This document shows positions 6,975-15,636 of a stretch of DNA of 64,000 nucleotides, piece after piece. The position numbers and the translations under genes were made by a program. The stretch covers positions 62,001-126,000 of the forward strand of contig NZ_LMHJ01000004.1 of assembly GCF_001427795.1 (NCBI RefSeq), given 5' to 3'. Under the pieces are notes generated by a model, which did not search any database, was not told the DNA's origin, and saw nothing but the letters and a program-made list of their open reading frames with translations. Origin of the DNA: Nocardioides sp. Root682 (GTDB taxonomy: Bacteria; Actinomycetota; Actinomycetes; Propionibacteriales; Nocardioidaceae). Within the stretch, counting starts at the first letter, position 1. The number at the start of each line of letters is the position of its first letter.

Positions 6975-9551
6975 ATGGCACCGCACCTCAGGAAGCAACT
7001 TGTCGTCGTCGGCCACGGAATGGTCGGCCACCGCTTCGTGCAGGCCGCGATCGAGCGCGGACTCACCGAGACCTACGACATCATCGTGCTGGGCGAGGAG
7101 CCGCGGCCGGCGTACGACCGCGTCGCCCTGACCTCCTTCTTCGAGGTCGGCGCCGAGGCCCTCTCCTACCTCCCCGAGGGCGTGTACGACGACCCGCGCG
7201 TCTCGTTGCACCTCGAGTCCGAGGTCGTGGCGATGGACGCCACTGCGCAGACCGTGACCCTCGCGAACGGCAAGGCCTTCGCCTATGACGAGCTGGTGCT
7301 CGCCACGGGTGCCGCGCCGTTCGTCCCGCCGGTGCCCGGCAAGGACCTCGGCAACGTGTTCGTCTACCGGACCATCGAGGACCTCGAGGCGATCCGGGAA
7401 GCCAGCAGGACCGCCAAGGCCGGTGCGGTCATCGGTGGTGGCCTGCTCGGGCTGGAGGCCGCGAACGCGCTGCACCAGCTCGGTGTGAAGACGCACGTCG
7501 TCGAGATGGCGCCGCGCCTGATGGCCGTCCAGATCGACGAGGCGGGCGGTGCCACGCTCAAGCGCCACGTCGAGGACCTCGGCCTGTCGATCCACACCGG
7601 CGTGATGACCGAGCTCATCGATGGTGACGCCGACGGAAACGTCAGCGGCATCAAGTTCAAGGACGAGGACACTCTCCCCCTGGACATCGTGATCTTCTCC
7701 GCGGGCATCCGTCCCCGTGACCTGATCGCCCGCGAGGCCGGCCTCGACATCGCCGAGCGCGGCGGCGTCCTGGTCAACGAGGACTGCCGCACCTCCGACG
7801 AGCACGTCTGGGCGATCGGCGAGTGCGCCGCACCGGGTGGGCGGATGTACGGCCTGGTCGCTCCCGGCTACTCGATGGCCGAGGTCGTCGTGGACCAGCT
7901 GCTCGGTGGCGAGGGCCAGTTCCTCGGCGCCGACATGTCGACCAAGCTCAAGCTCCTCGGTGTCGACGTCGCGTCGTTCGGTGACGCGTTCGCCACGACC
8001 GAGGACGCCCTCGAGCTGGTCTTCGCCGACGCCGTGGCCGGCATCTACAAGAAGCTCGTCGTGGCCGAGAACGCCACCGGCGGCTACGAGCTGCTCGGCG
8101 GCATCCTGGTCGGCGACGCGTCGGCCTACGGCTCGCTGCGCCCGATGGTCGGCTCCGGCATGGAGCTCCCGGCCAACCCGGAGGAGCTGATCCTTCCGGC
8201 CGGTCGCGGTGGCGGCGTCGAGCTGGGGCTTCCCGACGAAGCCCAGATCTGCTCGTGCAACAACGTCACGAAGGCCGAGATCAAGGCGGCCGTCTCCGAC
8301 GACGCCACCCTCAACGACGGTGGGCCGTGCAGCGACGCCGGCTGCGTCACCAAGTGCACCAAGGCCGGCTCGACCTGCGGGTCCTGCAAGGTCGTCGTCA
8401 AGAAGATCGTCGAGGACCACTTCGCCGCGTCCGGCAAGGTCGTCGACAAGTCGCTGTGCGAGCACTTCGCGATGACCCGCCAGGAGCTGTTCGACGTCGT
8501 CGCCGTGCACGGCTACAACCGGTTCGACGACATCATCGAGGGCCACGGCAAGGGCCGCGGCTGCGACATCTGCAAGCCGGCCGTCGCCTCGGTCCTCGCG
8601 AGCCTGCTCAACCACCACGTCCTCGACGGCGCCAACGCGACGCTGCAGGACACCAACGACGCCTACCTCGCCAACCTGCAGAAGAACGGCACCTACTCGG
8701 TCGTCCCGCGCATCCCCGGCGGCGAGATCACGCCCGACAAGCTGATCGTGATCGGCCAGGTCGCCAAGGAGTTCGGCCTCTACACGAAGATCACCGGCGG
8801 TCAGCGGATCGACCTGTTCGGTGCCCGCATGGAGGACCTGCCGGCGATCTGGAAGCAGCTGGTCGACGCCGGCATGGAGTCCGGCCACGCCTACGGCAAG
8901 TCGCTGCGGACGGTGAAGTCCTGCGTCGGCTCGACCTGGTGCCGCTACGGCGTGCAGGACTCGGTCGGCATGGCGATCGAGCTCGAGCTGCGCTACCGCG
9001 GCCTGCGCTCGCCCCACAAGCTCAAGGGCGGCGTCTCCGGCTGTGCGCGGGAGTGCGCGGAGGCCCGGAGCAAGGACTTCGGCATCATCGCGACGGAGAA
9101 GGGCTGGAACCTCTACGTCTGCGGCAACGGCGGCGCGATCCCCTCGCACGCCCAGCTGCTCGCGGGAGACCTCGACAACGAGACGCTGATCAAGTACCTC
9201 GACCGGTTCCTCATGTACTACATCCGTACGGCGGACCGCCTCCAGCGGACGTCGTACTGGATGGACGCGATCGGTGGCCTGGACCGGATCCGCGAGGTCG
9301 TCGTCGACGACGCGCTGGGCCTGGGCGCCGAGCTCGAGGCAGCCATGGACACCCACGTCGACTCGTACTTCGACGAGTGGAAGGCCACCATCGAGGACCC
9401 GGAGAAGCTCGCCCGCTTCGTGTCCTTCGTCAACGCGCCCGGCACGCCCGACCCGAACATCACCTTCCGTGAGGAGCGCGGCCAGATCCAGGCCGAGCTC
9501 AACGACGGTCCGGTGTCGCTCGGCAGCACGATCCCTGTGGGAGCCCCGTGA
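6975..9551 (+). CDS. nirB: Nitrite reductase (NADH) large subunit NirB
   Basis: An 858-residue cytoplasmic enzyme that reduces nitrite to ammonium. Domain order: FAD/NADH module (GHGMVGHRF near residue 13, GGGLLGLEAANAL near 156), a BFD-like [2Fe-2S] domain from about residue 425 (CSCNNVTK ... CTKCTKAGSTCGSCK), and the sirohaem/[4Fe-4S] domain with CVGSTWC near 650 and GCAREC near 690. The four cysteines of the last pair are the sirohaem-bridged cluster ligands. Full family length. ATG 6975 follows a GAAGGGA ribosome site; in-frame starts further upstream lie inside the previous gene. The stop overlaps nirD. Its sirohaem needs the chelatase encoded at the end of this operon. Confidence 0.95.
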   Translation: MAPHLRKQLVVVGHGMVGHRFVQAAIERGLTETYDIIVLGEEPRPAYDRVALTSFFEVGAEALSYLPEGVYDDPRVSLHLESEVVAMDATAQTVTLANGKAFAYDELVLATGAAPFVPPVPGKDLGNVFVYRTIEDLEAIREASRTAKAGAVIGGGLLGLEAANALHQLGVKTHVVEMAPRLMAVQIDEAGGATLKRHVEDLGLSIHTGVMTELIDGDADGNVSGIKFKDEDTLPLDIVIFSAGIRPRDLIAREAGLDIAERGGVLVNEDCRTSDEHVWAIGECAAPGGRMYGLVAPGYSMAEVVVDQLLGGEGQFLGADMSTKLKLLGVDVASFGDAFATTEDALELVFADAVAGIYKKLVVAENATGGYELLGGILVGDASAYGSLRPMVGSGMELPANPEELILPAGRGGGVELGLPDEAQICSCNNVTKAEIKAAVSDDATLNDGGPCSDAGCVTKCTKAGSTCGSCKVVVKKIVEDHFAASGKVVDKSLCEHFAMTRQELFDVVAVHGYNRFDDIIEGHGKGRGCDICKPAVASVLASLLNHHVLDGANATLQDTNDAYLANLQKNGTYSVVPRIPGGEITPDKLIVIGQVAKEFGLYTKITGGQRIDLFGARMEDLPAIWKQLVDAGMESGHAYGKSLRTVKSCVGSTWCRYGVQDSVGMAIELELRYRGLRSPHKLKGGVSGCARECAEARSKDFGIIATEKGWNLYVCGNGGAIPSHAQLLAGDLDNETLIKYLDRFLMYYIRTADRLQRTSYWMDAIGGLDRIREVVVDDALGLGAELEAAMDTHVDSYFDEWKATIEDPEKLARFVSFVNAPGTPDPNITFREERGQIQAELNDGPVSLGSTIPVGAP

Positions 9552-9949
9552 TGACGAGCCTCGAGAGGACCAGCATCGAGACCGTGGTGTGTCGCCTCGA
9601 CCAGATCCGCAAGGAGTCCGGCGTGACCGCGCTCGTCGCGGGGGAGGCCGTCGCCGTCTTCCGGACGTACGACGACCAGGTCTATGCGCTGTCGAACTTC
9701 GACCCGTTCGGCAAGGCGTCCGTGCTGTCGCGCGGCATCGTCGGCACCAAGACGGTCGTCGTCGACGGCGTCGACGGTCGGGTCGAGGAGCAGGTGCCCT
9801 TCGTCGCGAGCCCGTTGCTGAAGCAGCCCTTCGACCTCCGTACGGGCATCTGCCTCGACAATGCCGAGGTCTCGGTGCCGACGTACGACGTCCGGGTCAT
9901 CGACGGTGTTGTCGCTGTGGGGGCACAACGGGGGACAATCGCAACATGA
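9548..9949 (+). CDS. nirD: Nitrite reductase small subunit NirD
   Basis: A 133-residue protein with the Rieske-like fold of NirD (VVCRLDQIRKESGVTALVAGEAVAVFRT ... CLDNAEVSVPTYDVRVIDGVVAV). As usual for NirD it lacks the CxH/CxxH ligands of true Rieske proteins, so it binds no cluster and instead supports NirB. The GTG at 9548 overlaps the nirB stop (GTGA), and ATG 9551 directly follows as an alternative start. The next gene overlaps its stop (ATGA), so nirB, nirD and the regulator are translationally coupled. Confidence 0.92.
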   Translation: MMTSLERTSIETVVCRLDQIRKESGVTALVAGEAVAVFRTYDDQVYALSNFDPFGKASVLSRGIVGTKTVVVDGVDGRVEEQVPFVASPLLKQPFDLRTGICLDNAEVSVPTYDVRVIDGVVAVGAQRGTIAT

Positions 9950-11058
9950 CCGACCTGCCGCTCTCAGGATTCCGGATCGGCGTCACCGCCGCCCGGCGCG
10001 CCGAGGAGCAGATCGCGCTGCTGGAACGTCGCGGCGCGACGGTCGTGCATGCCCAGGCGCTGTCGGTCGATCCGAACCGGATCGACGAGGTCGGCCTGCT
10101 CGCCGCCACCAAGGGCGTGCTGTCCCAGCCCGTCGACATCTTCGTGGCGACGACGGGCATCGGCCTGAAGTCGTGGTTCGCCGCGGCCGAGCGCTGGGGC
10201 CTCCAGACGGAACTGCTGGCCCACCTCGGCAGGGCCGAGATCCTGGCCCGTGGACCCAAGAGCGTGGGTGTGATCCGTCGGTTCGGCCTGCGCGAGCTGT
10301 GGGCGCCGGAGTCCGAGGCCTTCGAGGACGTGCTCGGACACCTGCGCGGCCGGGACCTGAACGGGTTGCGGATCGTGGTGCAGGAGCACGGCCAGTCGCT
10401 GTCGATGGCCGCGCACGCGCTGCGGCGCCTCGGCGCGGACGTGACCACCGTTGCCGTCTACCGCGTCGAGGGCGCGGATGACCTGGAGCCGATGTTCGGC
10501 CTGATCGAGCAGATCGCGGAGCGCCGCGTCCACGCTGTCACCTTCACCGCCGCGCCCGCCATCGCTGCGCTGATGGAGGCAGCGGGGACGACCGGCCACC
10601 GCGACGAGGTCATCACCTCCTTCCAGGCCGACGTGATCGCCGCCTGCATCGGTCCCGTGACCGCCGCCGCCTTCGAGATGTGGGGCGTCCCGTCGATCTA
10701 TCCCGAGCGGTTCCGCCTCGCCGCGATGGTCAAGCAGCTCGAGCTCGAGCTGCCGTCGCGCGCGACCGGCACCTCGCTCGAGGTCGCCGGCCACACGCTG
10801 CTCCTGCACGGCGACGACGTGCTCCTCGACGGCGTCGAGATCAAGCTCTCCCCGGCGCCGTACGCCGTCCTGGCGGCGCTCCTGGTCAACCCCGGCACGG
10901 TCGTCTCCCGCCGTGACCTGCTCATGTCCCTGCCTTCCGGCACAGCCGGGTCCGAGCACGCCGTCGAGATGGCCGTCGCCCGCCTCCGTGCCGCCATCGG
11001 CACCCGCTGCATCCAGACCGTCGTGAAGCGCGGCTACCGCCTGGCGGTGTCGTCGTGA
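9946..11058 (+). CDS. nnaR: HemD-domain/OmpR-type winged-helix regulator, NnaR type
   Basis: A 370-residue fusion. Residues 1-260 resemble uroporphyrinogen-III synthase (GFRIGVTAARRAEEQIALLERRGA, then VHAVTFTAAPAIAALM). Residues about 275-370 form an OmpR/PhoB winged helix (VVSRRDLLMSLPS ... VEMAVARLRAAIGTRCIQTVVKRGYRLAV). This is the architecture of NnaR, which in Streptomyces acts with GlnR to activate nitrate and nitrite assimilation genes. Here it is the fourth gene of the nirBD operon, which fits both feedback and a tetrapyrrole-sensing role. Whether the HemD domain still makes uroporphyrinogen III cannot be read from the sequence. It is the best candidate to bind the GTGAG motifs at 1334, 3116 and 5311. 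Confidence 0.85.
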   Translation: MTDLPLSGFRIGVTAARRAEEQIALLERRGATVVHAQALSVDPNRIDEVGLLAATKGVLSQPVDIFVATTGIGLKSWFAAAERWGLQTELLAHLGRAEILARGPKSVGVIRRFGLRELWAPESEAFEDVLGHLRGRDLNGLRIVVQEHGQSLSMAAHALRRLGADVTTVAVYRVEGADDLEPMFGLIEQIAERRVHAVTFTAAPAIAALMEAAGTTGHRDEVITSFQADVIAACIGPVTAAAFEMWGVPSIYPERFRLAAMVKQLELELPSRATGTSLEVAGHTLLLHGDDVLLDGVEIKLSPAPYAVLAALLVNPGTVVSRRDLLMSLPSGTAGSEHAVEMAVARLRAAIGTRCIQTVVKRGYRLAVSS

Positions 11059-11816
11059 TGCGCGAGGTGCGTGGGTTTCTCGCACGAAGTACGCCGGTTT
11101 CTCCCTCGAAGTGCGAGGCTTTCTCGCTCGAGGTGCCCCACTTGGTCACCGTCGCGCACGGCACGCGTACGGCGGCCGGCAACCTCGTCGCTGCGGAGCT
11201 CACCGAAGCGGCCGGTGCGCGGCTCGGCTGGCCCGCCACGACGTCGTACGTCGAGCTCTGCTCGCCGTTGTTCGCTGACGTCGTCGCAGCGACCGCTGGC
11301 CCCACCGTCGTCGTACCGCTCCTGCTGAGCACCGGCTACCACCTGCGCAAGGACCTGCCGGAGGCTGTCGATGCGGCCGAGCAGGTCGACCTCGTGAGCC
11401 TGGGCAGCAGCCTCGGGCCCGACCCGTTGCTGGCCGCCGCGCAGGTCGACCGACTCCGCGAGGCCGGCGCGACGCCCGGCCAGCCGGTCGTGCTGATCGC
11501 CGCCGGGTCCTCCGACCCGCTCGCCACCGCCGACCTCGAAGCCGCCGCCCACCTGCTGGCGCACGCCTGGGGCGCGCCCGTGCGGCTGGCGACGATGAGT
11601 GGGCTGGGCCGTCGACCCGAGCACGTCGTGCGCGCTGGCGACGCGGTGTCGCCGTACCTCCTGGCGACGGGGCACTTCCACCGCAAGGCGCGACACGACG
11701 CGCTCGCCGCCGGTGCGAGTGTCGTCGCGGACGTGATCGGCCCGCACCCGCTCGTGGTGGACCTGATCTGCGACCGGGCCCGGTCGATGCAGGTGGCCGA
11801 GCGCGCCTCCGCCTGA
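11055..11816 (+). CDS. Sirohydrochlorin chelatase, CbiX/SirB family
   Basis: From about residue 27 the protein (PHLVTVAHGTR ...) matches the CbiX/SirB chelatases. The His in VAHGTR is the usual metal-insertion residue, and a second repeat-half motif appears as LLATGHFHRK. It most likely inserts iron into sirohydrochlorin to make the sirohaem of NirB. The first 26 codons come from a 22-bp tandem repeat, not from family sequence. The real start may therefore be GTG 11133, with the repeat acting as leader, or the repeat may be translated as an N-terminal extension. The longer start overlaps the nnaR stop. The stop codon also falls in an inverted copy of the same repeat. Confidence 0.82.
   Translation: MMREVRGFLARSTPVSPSKCEAFSLEVPHLVTVAHGTRTAAGNLVAAELTEAAGARLGWPATTSYVELCSPLFADVVAATAGPTVVVPLLLSTGYHLRKDLPEAVDAAEQVDLVSLGSSLGPDPLLAAAQVDRLREAGATPGQPVVLIAAGSSDPLATADLEAAAHLLAHAWGAPVRLATMSGLGRRPEHVVRAGDAVSPYLLATGHFHRKARHDALAAGASVVADVIGPHPLVVDLICDRARSMQVAERASA
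11063..11136 (+). repeat. 22-bp tandem repeat, locus A
   Basis: Three full 22-bp units (11063-11084, 11085-11106, 11107-11128) and an 8-bp partial. Each unit starts CGARGTGCG (the second has one change, TACG) and carries GGTTTCTC or GCTTTCTC near its end. The units abut directly. The array overlaps the start of the chelatase gene and, at 66 bp, leaves the frame unchanged. Confidence 0.85.
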
Positions 11817-11855
11817 GAGACCCACGCACTTCGTGTGAGAAACCCACGCACCTCG
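11812..11855 (-). repeat. 22-bp tandem repeat, locus B, inverted
   Basis: Two units of the same family on the minus strand (11834-11855 and 11812-11833). They fill the gap between the convergent chelatase and symporter genes: the chelatase stop lies inside one unit and the symporter stop begins at 11856, directly after the other. Together with locus A, inverted copies flank the chelatase gene. Confidence 0.85.
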
Positions 11856-13364
11856 TCAGCTGGCGAGCGACTCGGGGGTGTGCAGGCGGACCAGGAAGCG
11901 GCGCGCATGCGCGGGAGCCCGGCCGGCGGTCGCCAGCGAGACCGTCACCATCACCACGACGGCGAGCGGGACGCTCCAGGCAGCCGGCTGGCCGAGCAGG
12001 GCGCCAGCCCAGCCGCCGGGTGAGTAGCCGCCGAGAGTGACGACGGCGGCACCGCCGGCACCGAGGCCACCCGCTCCCAGTCCGGCCAGCGCGCCGACGT
12101 CGGTCAGTCCGCGCCACCAGATGCCCAGCACCAGCAGCGGGCAGAACGTGGAGGCGGCGACCGCGAACGCCAGTCCGACCGACTGGGCGACGCCGACGTT
12201 GCGGACCAGGAGCGCGACGACCAGCGGGATCACGACAGCCACGACCGCGGCCACCCGGAACGCCGTGACGCCGTCGCGCTCGCCGACGAGGCGCGTCGTC
12301 ACGTCCTGGGTCAGCACGCCCGCCACGGCGATGGCGAGGCCGGACGACGTCGACAGGAACGCCGCGAAGGCACCGGCCGTCACCAGCCCTGTCAGCACGT
12401 CACCGCCGGCGCCCTCGAGCATCACCCGGGGGAGCTCGAGGACGAGGACGTCGGAGCGTCCGGAGGAGACCAGCTGGCCGCCGTACACGCGACCGAGGCC
12501 GGCGTAGACGGGCGGCAGCAGGTAGAAGAGGCCGAGGAAGCCGAGCACCACGACCGTCGTACGACGCGCTGCCCGGCCGTCCGGGTTCGTGTAGAAGCGG
12601 ACGACCACGTGCGGCAGGCCCATGGTGCCGAGGAACAGCGCGATGATCAGGGAGTACGTCGTGTAGAGCCCGAGTCCGCCGTCGCCGGCGTGGCCCGCGA
12701 CCGGGACTGACCACTCCCCGTCGCCGAGGCCGCTGCCCGGGCGTCCGTCCCCCCACCAGACGGCGAGCAGCACTGCCGCGGGGATGAGCAGGGCGGTGAG
12801 CTTGAGCCAGTACTGGAAGGCCTGGACGAAGGTGATCGACCGCATGCCCCCCGACGTCACGTTGGCGAGCACGACGCCCCCGACGACCACCGGGCCGACC
12901 CACTCGGGCGCTCCGATCGCCGCGTGCAGGGTGATCCCGGCGCCCTCGAACTGCGGCAGCAGGTAGAGCCAGCCCACGCCGACGACGAACAGTGAGCAGG
13001 CGGCCCGCACGGTGCGGGATCCGAGGCGGGCCTCGGCGAAGTCAGGGAGCGTGTAGGCGCCGGAGCGGCGCAGGGGAGCGGCGACCAGGACGAGCAGGAC
13101 GAGGTAGCCGGCGGTCCAGCCGACGGGGTACCAGAGCATCTCGGCGCCGCCGACGAGCAGCAGGCCCGCGATGCCCAGGAAGGACGCGGCCGAGAGGTAC
13201 TCACCACCGATCGCCGACGCGTTCAGCCGCGGCCGCACCGTCCGGGACGCGACGAAGAAATCGCTCGTGGTGCGGGAGAAGCGCAGTCCCCAGGTGCCGA
13301 TCGCCAGCGTGACCAGCGAGACGAGGACGACGGCGACGAGTCCGGGCACGGCGGTGGTGTCCAC
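11856..13364 (-). CDS. SSS-family sodium/solute symporter (acetate/monocarboxylate type)
   Basis: A 502-residue, 13-helix sodium:solute symporter of the ActP/MctC branch. Marks include SDFFVASRTVRPRLNASAIGGEYLSAASFLG near the N terminus, GMRSITFVQAFQYWLKL and GTMGLPHVVVRFYTNPDGRAARRT in the middle, the latter typical of acetate/pyruvate carriers. It should import a short carboxylate with Na+ or H+. The start is GTG. It is the last gene of a leftward set with a small membrane protein, a LytTR regulator and a LytS-like kinase, so it is probably induced by the external substrate through that pair. The substrate is not defined by sequence. Confidence 0.85.
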   Translation of the reverse strand: MDTTAVPGLVAVVLVSLVTLAIGTWGLRFSRTTSDFFVASRTVRPRLNASAIGGEYLSAASFLGIAGLLLVGGAEMLWYPVGWTAGYLVLLVLVAAPLRRSGAYTLPDFAEARLGSRTVRAACSLFVVGVGWLYLLPQFEGAGITLHAAIGAPEWVGPVVVGGVVLANVTSGGMRSITFVQAFQYWLKLTALLIPAAVLLAVWWGDGRPGSGLGDGEWSVPVAGHAGDGGLGLYTTYSLIIALFLGTMGLPHVVVRFYTNPDGRAARRTTVVVLGFLGLFYLLPPVYAGLGRVYGGQLVSSGRSDVLVLELPRVMLEGAGGDVLTGLVTAGAFAAFLSTSSGLAIAVAGVLTQDVTTRLVGERDGVTAFRVAAVVAVVIPLVVALLVRNVGVAQSVGLAFAVAASTFCPLLVLGIWWRGLTDVGALAGLGAGGLGAGGAAVVTLGGYSPGGWAGALLGQPAAWSVPLAVVVMVTVSLATAGRAPAHARRFLVRLHTPESLAS

Positions 13365-13367
13365 GCC

Positions 13368-13754
13368 TCAGTCCCCGTCCCCGTCGTGGTCCGCGTGACC
13401 GCCGACCAGGTCGGCGAAGACGCGCTCGTTGCGCTCGGCCCGCCGCACGTAGCGCCAGCCGAGGAACAGCAGGAACGGGTACACGAGCACCCCGAGGGCC
13501 AGCCAGACCACCGGCACCCCGAACAGCTGCCGCTCCGCCAGCGAGGGGGCGAGGTGGAACAGGAGCGGGACGAGCCCCAGGGTCACGACGAGCAGGCCGA
13601 TCACCCGCAGCGCGAGCCGCAGCTGCTCGGCGAGCAGGGAGCGCAGGTAGAGGTCCCCGAGAGCGGTCTGTTCGGTGACGTCACCGAGCCGGGTCGCCGT
13701 ACGACTGGCCGCGGTGTGGCGTGGCGGACCGGTGACCCGCACCCGCTCGACCAT
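13368..13754 (-). CDS. Small membrane protein, symporter partner
   Basis: 128 residues. A charged N-terminal third is followed by two transmembrane segments (LALRVIGLLVVTLGLVPLLF and VVWLALGVLVYPFLLFLGW) and a His/Asp-rich tail (GGHADHDGDGD). It lies 3 bp upstream of the symporter start. This matches the small DUF485-like protein often encoded with ActP/MctC carriers (MctB in Corynebacterium), though the sequence itself is divergent. Its start lies 2 bp after the stop of the response regulator gene, so all four genes are probably one transcript. Confidence 0.7.
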   Translation of the reverse strand: MVERVRVTGPPRHTAASRTATRLGDVTEQTALGDLYLRSLLAEQLRLALRVIGLLVVTLGLVPLLFHLAPSLAERQLFGVPVVWLALGVLVYPFLLFLGWRYVRRAERNERVFADLVGGHADHDGDGD

Positions 13755-13756
13755 CG

Positions 13757-14497
13757 TCAGCCGCCTGCCCGGGCTCGGCGGACCAGGACGTCGCGCAGGC
13801 CGCGCGTGTGCCGCCGGCTGACGGGCAGCTCGGTGTCGCCGACCATCACGGAGGTCCGGCCGCTGTCGGAGCGCACCTCGGTCACGTGCGCCAGCGCGAC
13901 CAGCAACGAGCGGTGGATCCGGTGGAAGCCGGACTCCGCCCAGTCCTCGGCGAGCGTCGTGAGCGGCACCCGGACGAGGTAGGCCTCGCCGGCCTTCGTG
14001 TGGAGCCGCGCGTAGTCGCCCTGCGCCTCGACATGGGTGATGTCGCGGCGGTCGATGAACCGGGTGACGCCGCCGCGTTCCACCGCGACCTGGCTGTCGG
14101 TGGCGGGCGCGGGGGCTGCGGTGTCGGCCAGCACCCGTCGTACCGCCTCGGCCAGGCGCTCGGGCCGCACCGGCTTGAGGACGTAGTCGACGGCGCGCAG
14201 GTCGAATGCCTCGACCGCGTGCCGTTCGTGGGCCGTCACGAACACGATCGGCGGCGGTTGCTTGAACCGGCTCAGCACCTCGGCCAGCTCGAGTCCGGTG
14301 AGCCCGGGCATCTGGATGTCGAGGAAGACACAGTCGACCTCCCGTTCGCGCAGGGTGCGCAGGCCGTCGGTGGCGGACTGGCACGCGACCACCTCGCCGA
14401 CGCGCGGGTCGGCCTCGAGCAGGAAGGAGAGCTCGTCGAGCGCGGGCCGCTCGTCGTCGACCACCAGCACCCGCAGGCCGCTCGGGGGGTGAGTCAT
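13757..14497 (-). CDS. LytTR-family response regulator
   Basis: 246 residues. The receiver domain occupies residues 1-120 (VLVVDDERPALDEL; phospho-acceptor Asp in FLDIQMPG; conserved Lys in YVLKPV). A linker leads to a LytTR DNA-binding domain from about residue 140 (RFIDRRDITHVEAQGDYARLHT ... FHRIHRSLLVALAHV ... LPVSRRHTRGLRDVL). The start overlaps the kinase stop by 4 bp. It should bind direct-repeat sites upstream of its target, most simply the symporter operon, but I found no convincing LytTR site in the window. Confidence 0.9.
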   Translation of the reverse strand: MTHPPSGLRVLVVDDERPALDELSFLLEADPRVGEVVACQSATDGLRTLREREVDCVFLDIQMPGLTGLELAEVLSRFKQPPPIVFVTAHERHAVEAFDLRAVDYVLKPVRPERLAEAVRRVLADTAAPAPATDSQVAVERGGVTRFIDRRDITHVEAQGDYARLHTKAGEAYLVRVPLTTLAEDWAESGFHRIHRSLLVALAHVTEVRSDSGRTSVMVGDTELPVSRRHTRGLRDVLVRRARAGG

Positions 14498-15624
14498 GCC
14501 CGATCCACCGTGACTCCGGGTGCGAACTTCGGGACGCGCACGATCACCTTCGTACCGGCGCCGGGTGCGGTCTCCACGACCAGACCGTAGTCGTCGCCGA
14601 AGGTCGCGCGCAGCCGTGCGTCGACGTTGCCGAGCCCGACCGAGTCGAGTGACGCGTCGCCGGCGAGGGCGCGTCGTACCTTCTCCGGATCCTCACCGAC
14701 GCCGTTGTCCTCGACCTCGATCACGGCCTCGTGCCCCCGGTCGTGGGCATTGATGGTGAGGTGGCCGGCCTGCTCGACCCCTTCGAGGCCGTGGCGTACG
14801 GCGTTCTCGACGAGCGGCTGGATGCAGAGGAACGGTACGACGACGGGCAGCACCTCGGGCGCCACGTTGAGCGTGACCTGGAGCCGGTCACCGAAGCGCG
14901 CCTGCTCGAGCAGGAGGTAGCGCTCGATGGAGCGCAGCTCCTCGGCGAGGGTGGTGAACTCGCCGTGCCGGCGGAAGGAGTACCGCGTGAAGTCGGCGAA
15001 CTCCAGCAGCAGGTCGCGCGCCCGGTCGGGGTCGGTGCGGACGAAGCTGGCGATCGCGTTGAGCGAGTTGTAGACGAAGTGTGGGCTGATCTGGGCGCGC
15101 AGGGCCCGGACCTCGGCCTCGATCATCCGGTTCCGGTGGGCGTCGAGCTCGGCGAGCTCGAGCTGGCCCGAGACCCACTGCGCGACCTCCTCGGTGGCCC
15201 GCACCAGCCCGGCGGTCGTGGTCGGCGCGAACGCCTGGACGGTGCCGAGCACGCGGCCCTCGACGATCAACGGGCTCGCGATGCCGGACCGCACCGGGCA
15301 CCCGTTGGTGGTGCAGCCGAGCTGCCCGCGGTCGACCGTCCGGGTGCTGCCCCGCTCGATGGTCAGCAGGCCGACCACGGCCGCCTGGTCGAGGTGGTGG
15401 CCGCCGACGCCGTCCCAGGCCAGCACCGACTCGGTGTCGGTGATCGCCATGGCCGGCGTGCCGAGCAGGTTGCGCAGGTGCTTCACAGCGCGCTCGGCGC
15501 TGGCCGCGGTCAGTCCCTGCTGCAGCGCGGGCGCGGCCAGCGACGCCTGGTGCAGGGCCCGGAACGCCGCGCGGTCCGCGTCACTGCCCAGATGGCCCCG
15601 CCGCCACCGCCCCGCGTTCCGCAT
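14494..15624 (-). CDS. LytS/YehU-type sensor histidine kinase
   Basis: 376 residues with no clear transmembrane helix. Residues about 45-165 look like a GAF domain and contain two cysteines close together (LGCTTNGCPVRSG). The His_kinase domain follows with the phospho-acceptor in QISPHFVYNSLNAI, and a HATPase domain with PLVENAVRHGL and GVGLGNVDARL-type motifs (here DSVGLGNVDARL). It is the partner of the LytTR regulator next to it. A soluble GAF kinase implies a cytoplasmic signal; the paired cysteines could make it redox- or metal-sensitive, which is inference. Confidence 0.88.
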   Translation of the reverse strand: MRNAGRWRRGHLGSDADRAAFRALHQASLAAPALQQGLTAASAERAVKHLRNLLGTPAMAITDTESVLAWDGVGGHHLDQAAVVGLLTIERGSTRTVDRGQLGCTTNGCPVRSGIASPLIVEGRVLGTVQAFAPTTTAGLVRATEEVAQWVSGQLELAELDAHRNRMIEAEVRALRAQISPHFVYNSLNAIASFVRTDPDRARDLLLEFADFTRYSFRRHGEFTTLAEELRSIERYLLLEQARFGDRLQVTLNVAPEVLPVVVPFLCIQPLVENAVRHGLEGVEQAGHLTINAHDRGHEAVIEVEDNGVGEDPEKVRRALAGDASLDSVGLGNVDARLRATFGDDYGLVVETAPGAGTKVIVRVPKFAPGVTVDRA

Positions 15625-15636
15625 CCGCCCATCGTG

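Noticed and set aside
11063..11136. 22-bp repeats considered as a CRISPR array
   Set aside because: Units abut directly with no unique spacers, and there are no cas genes in the window.
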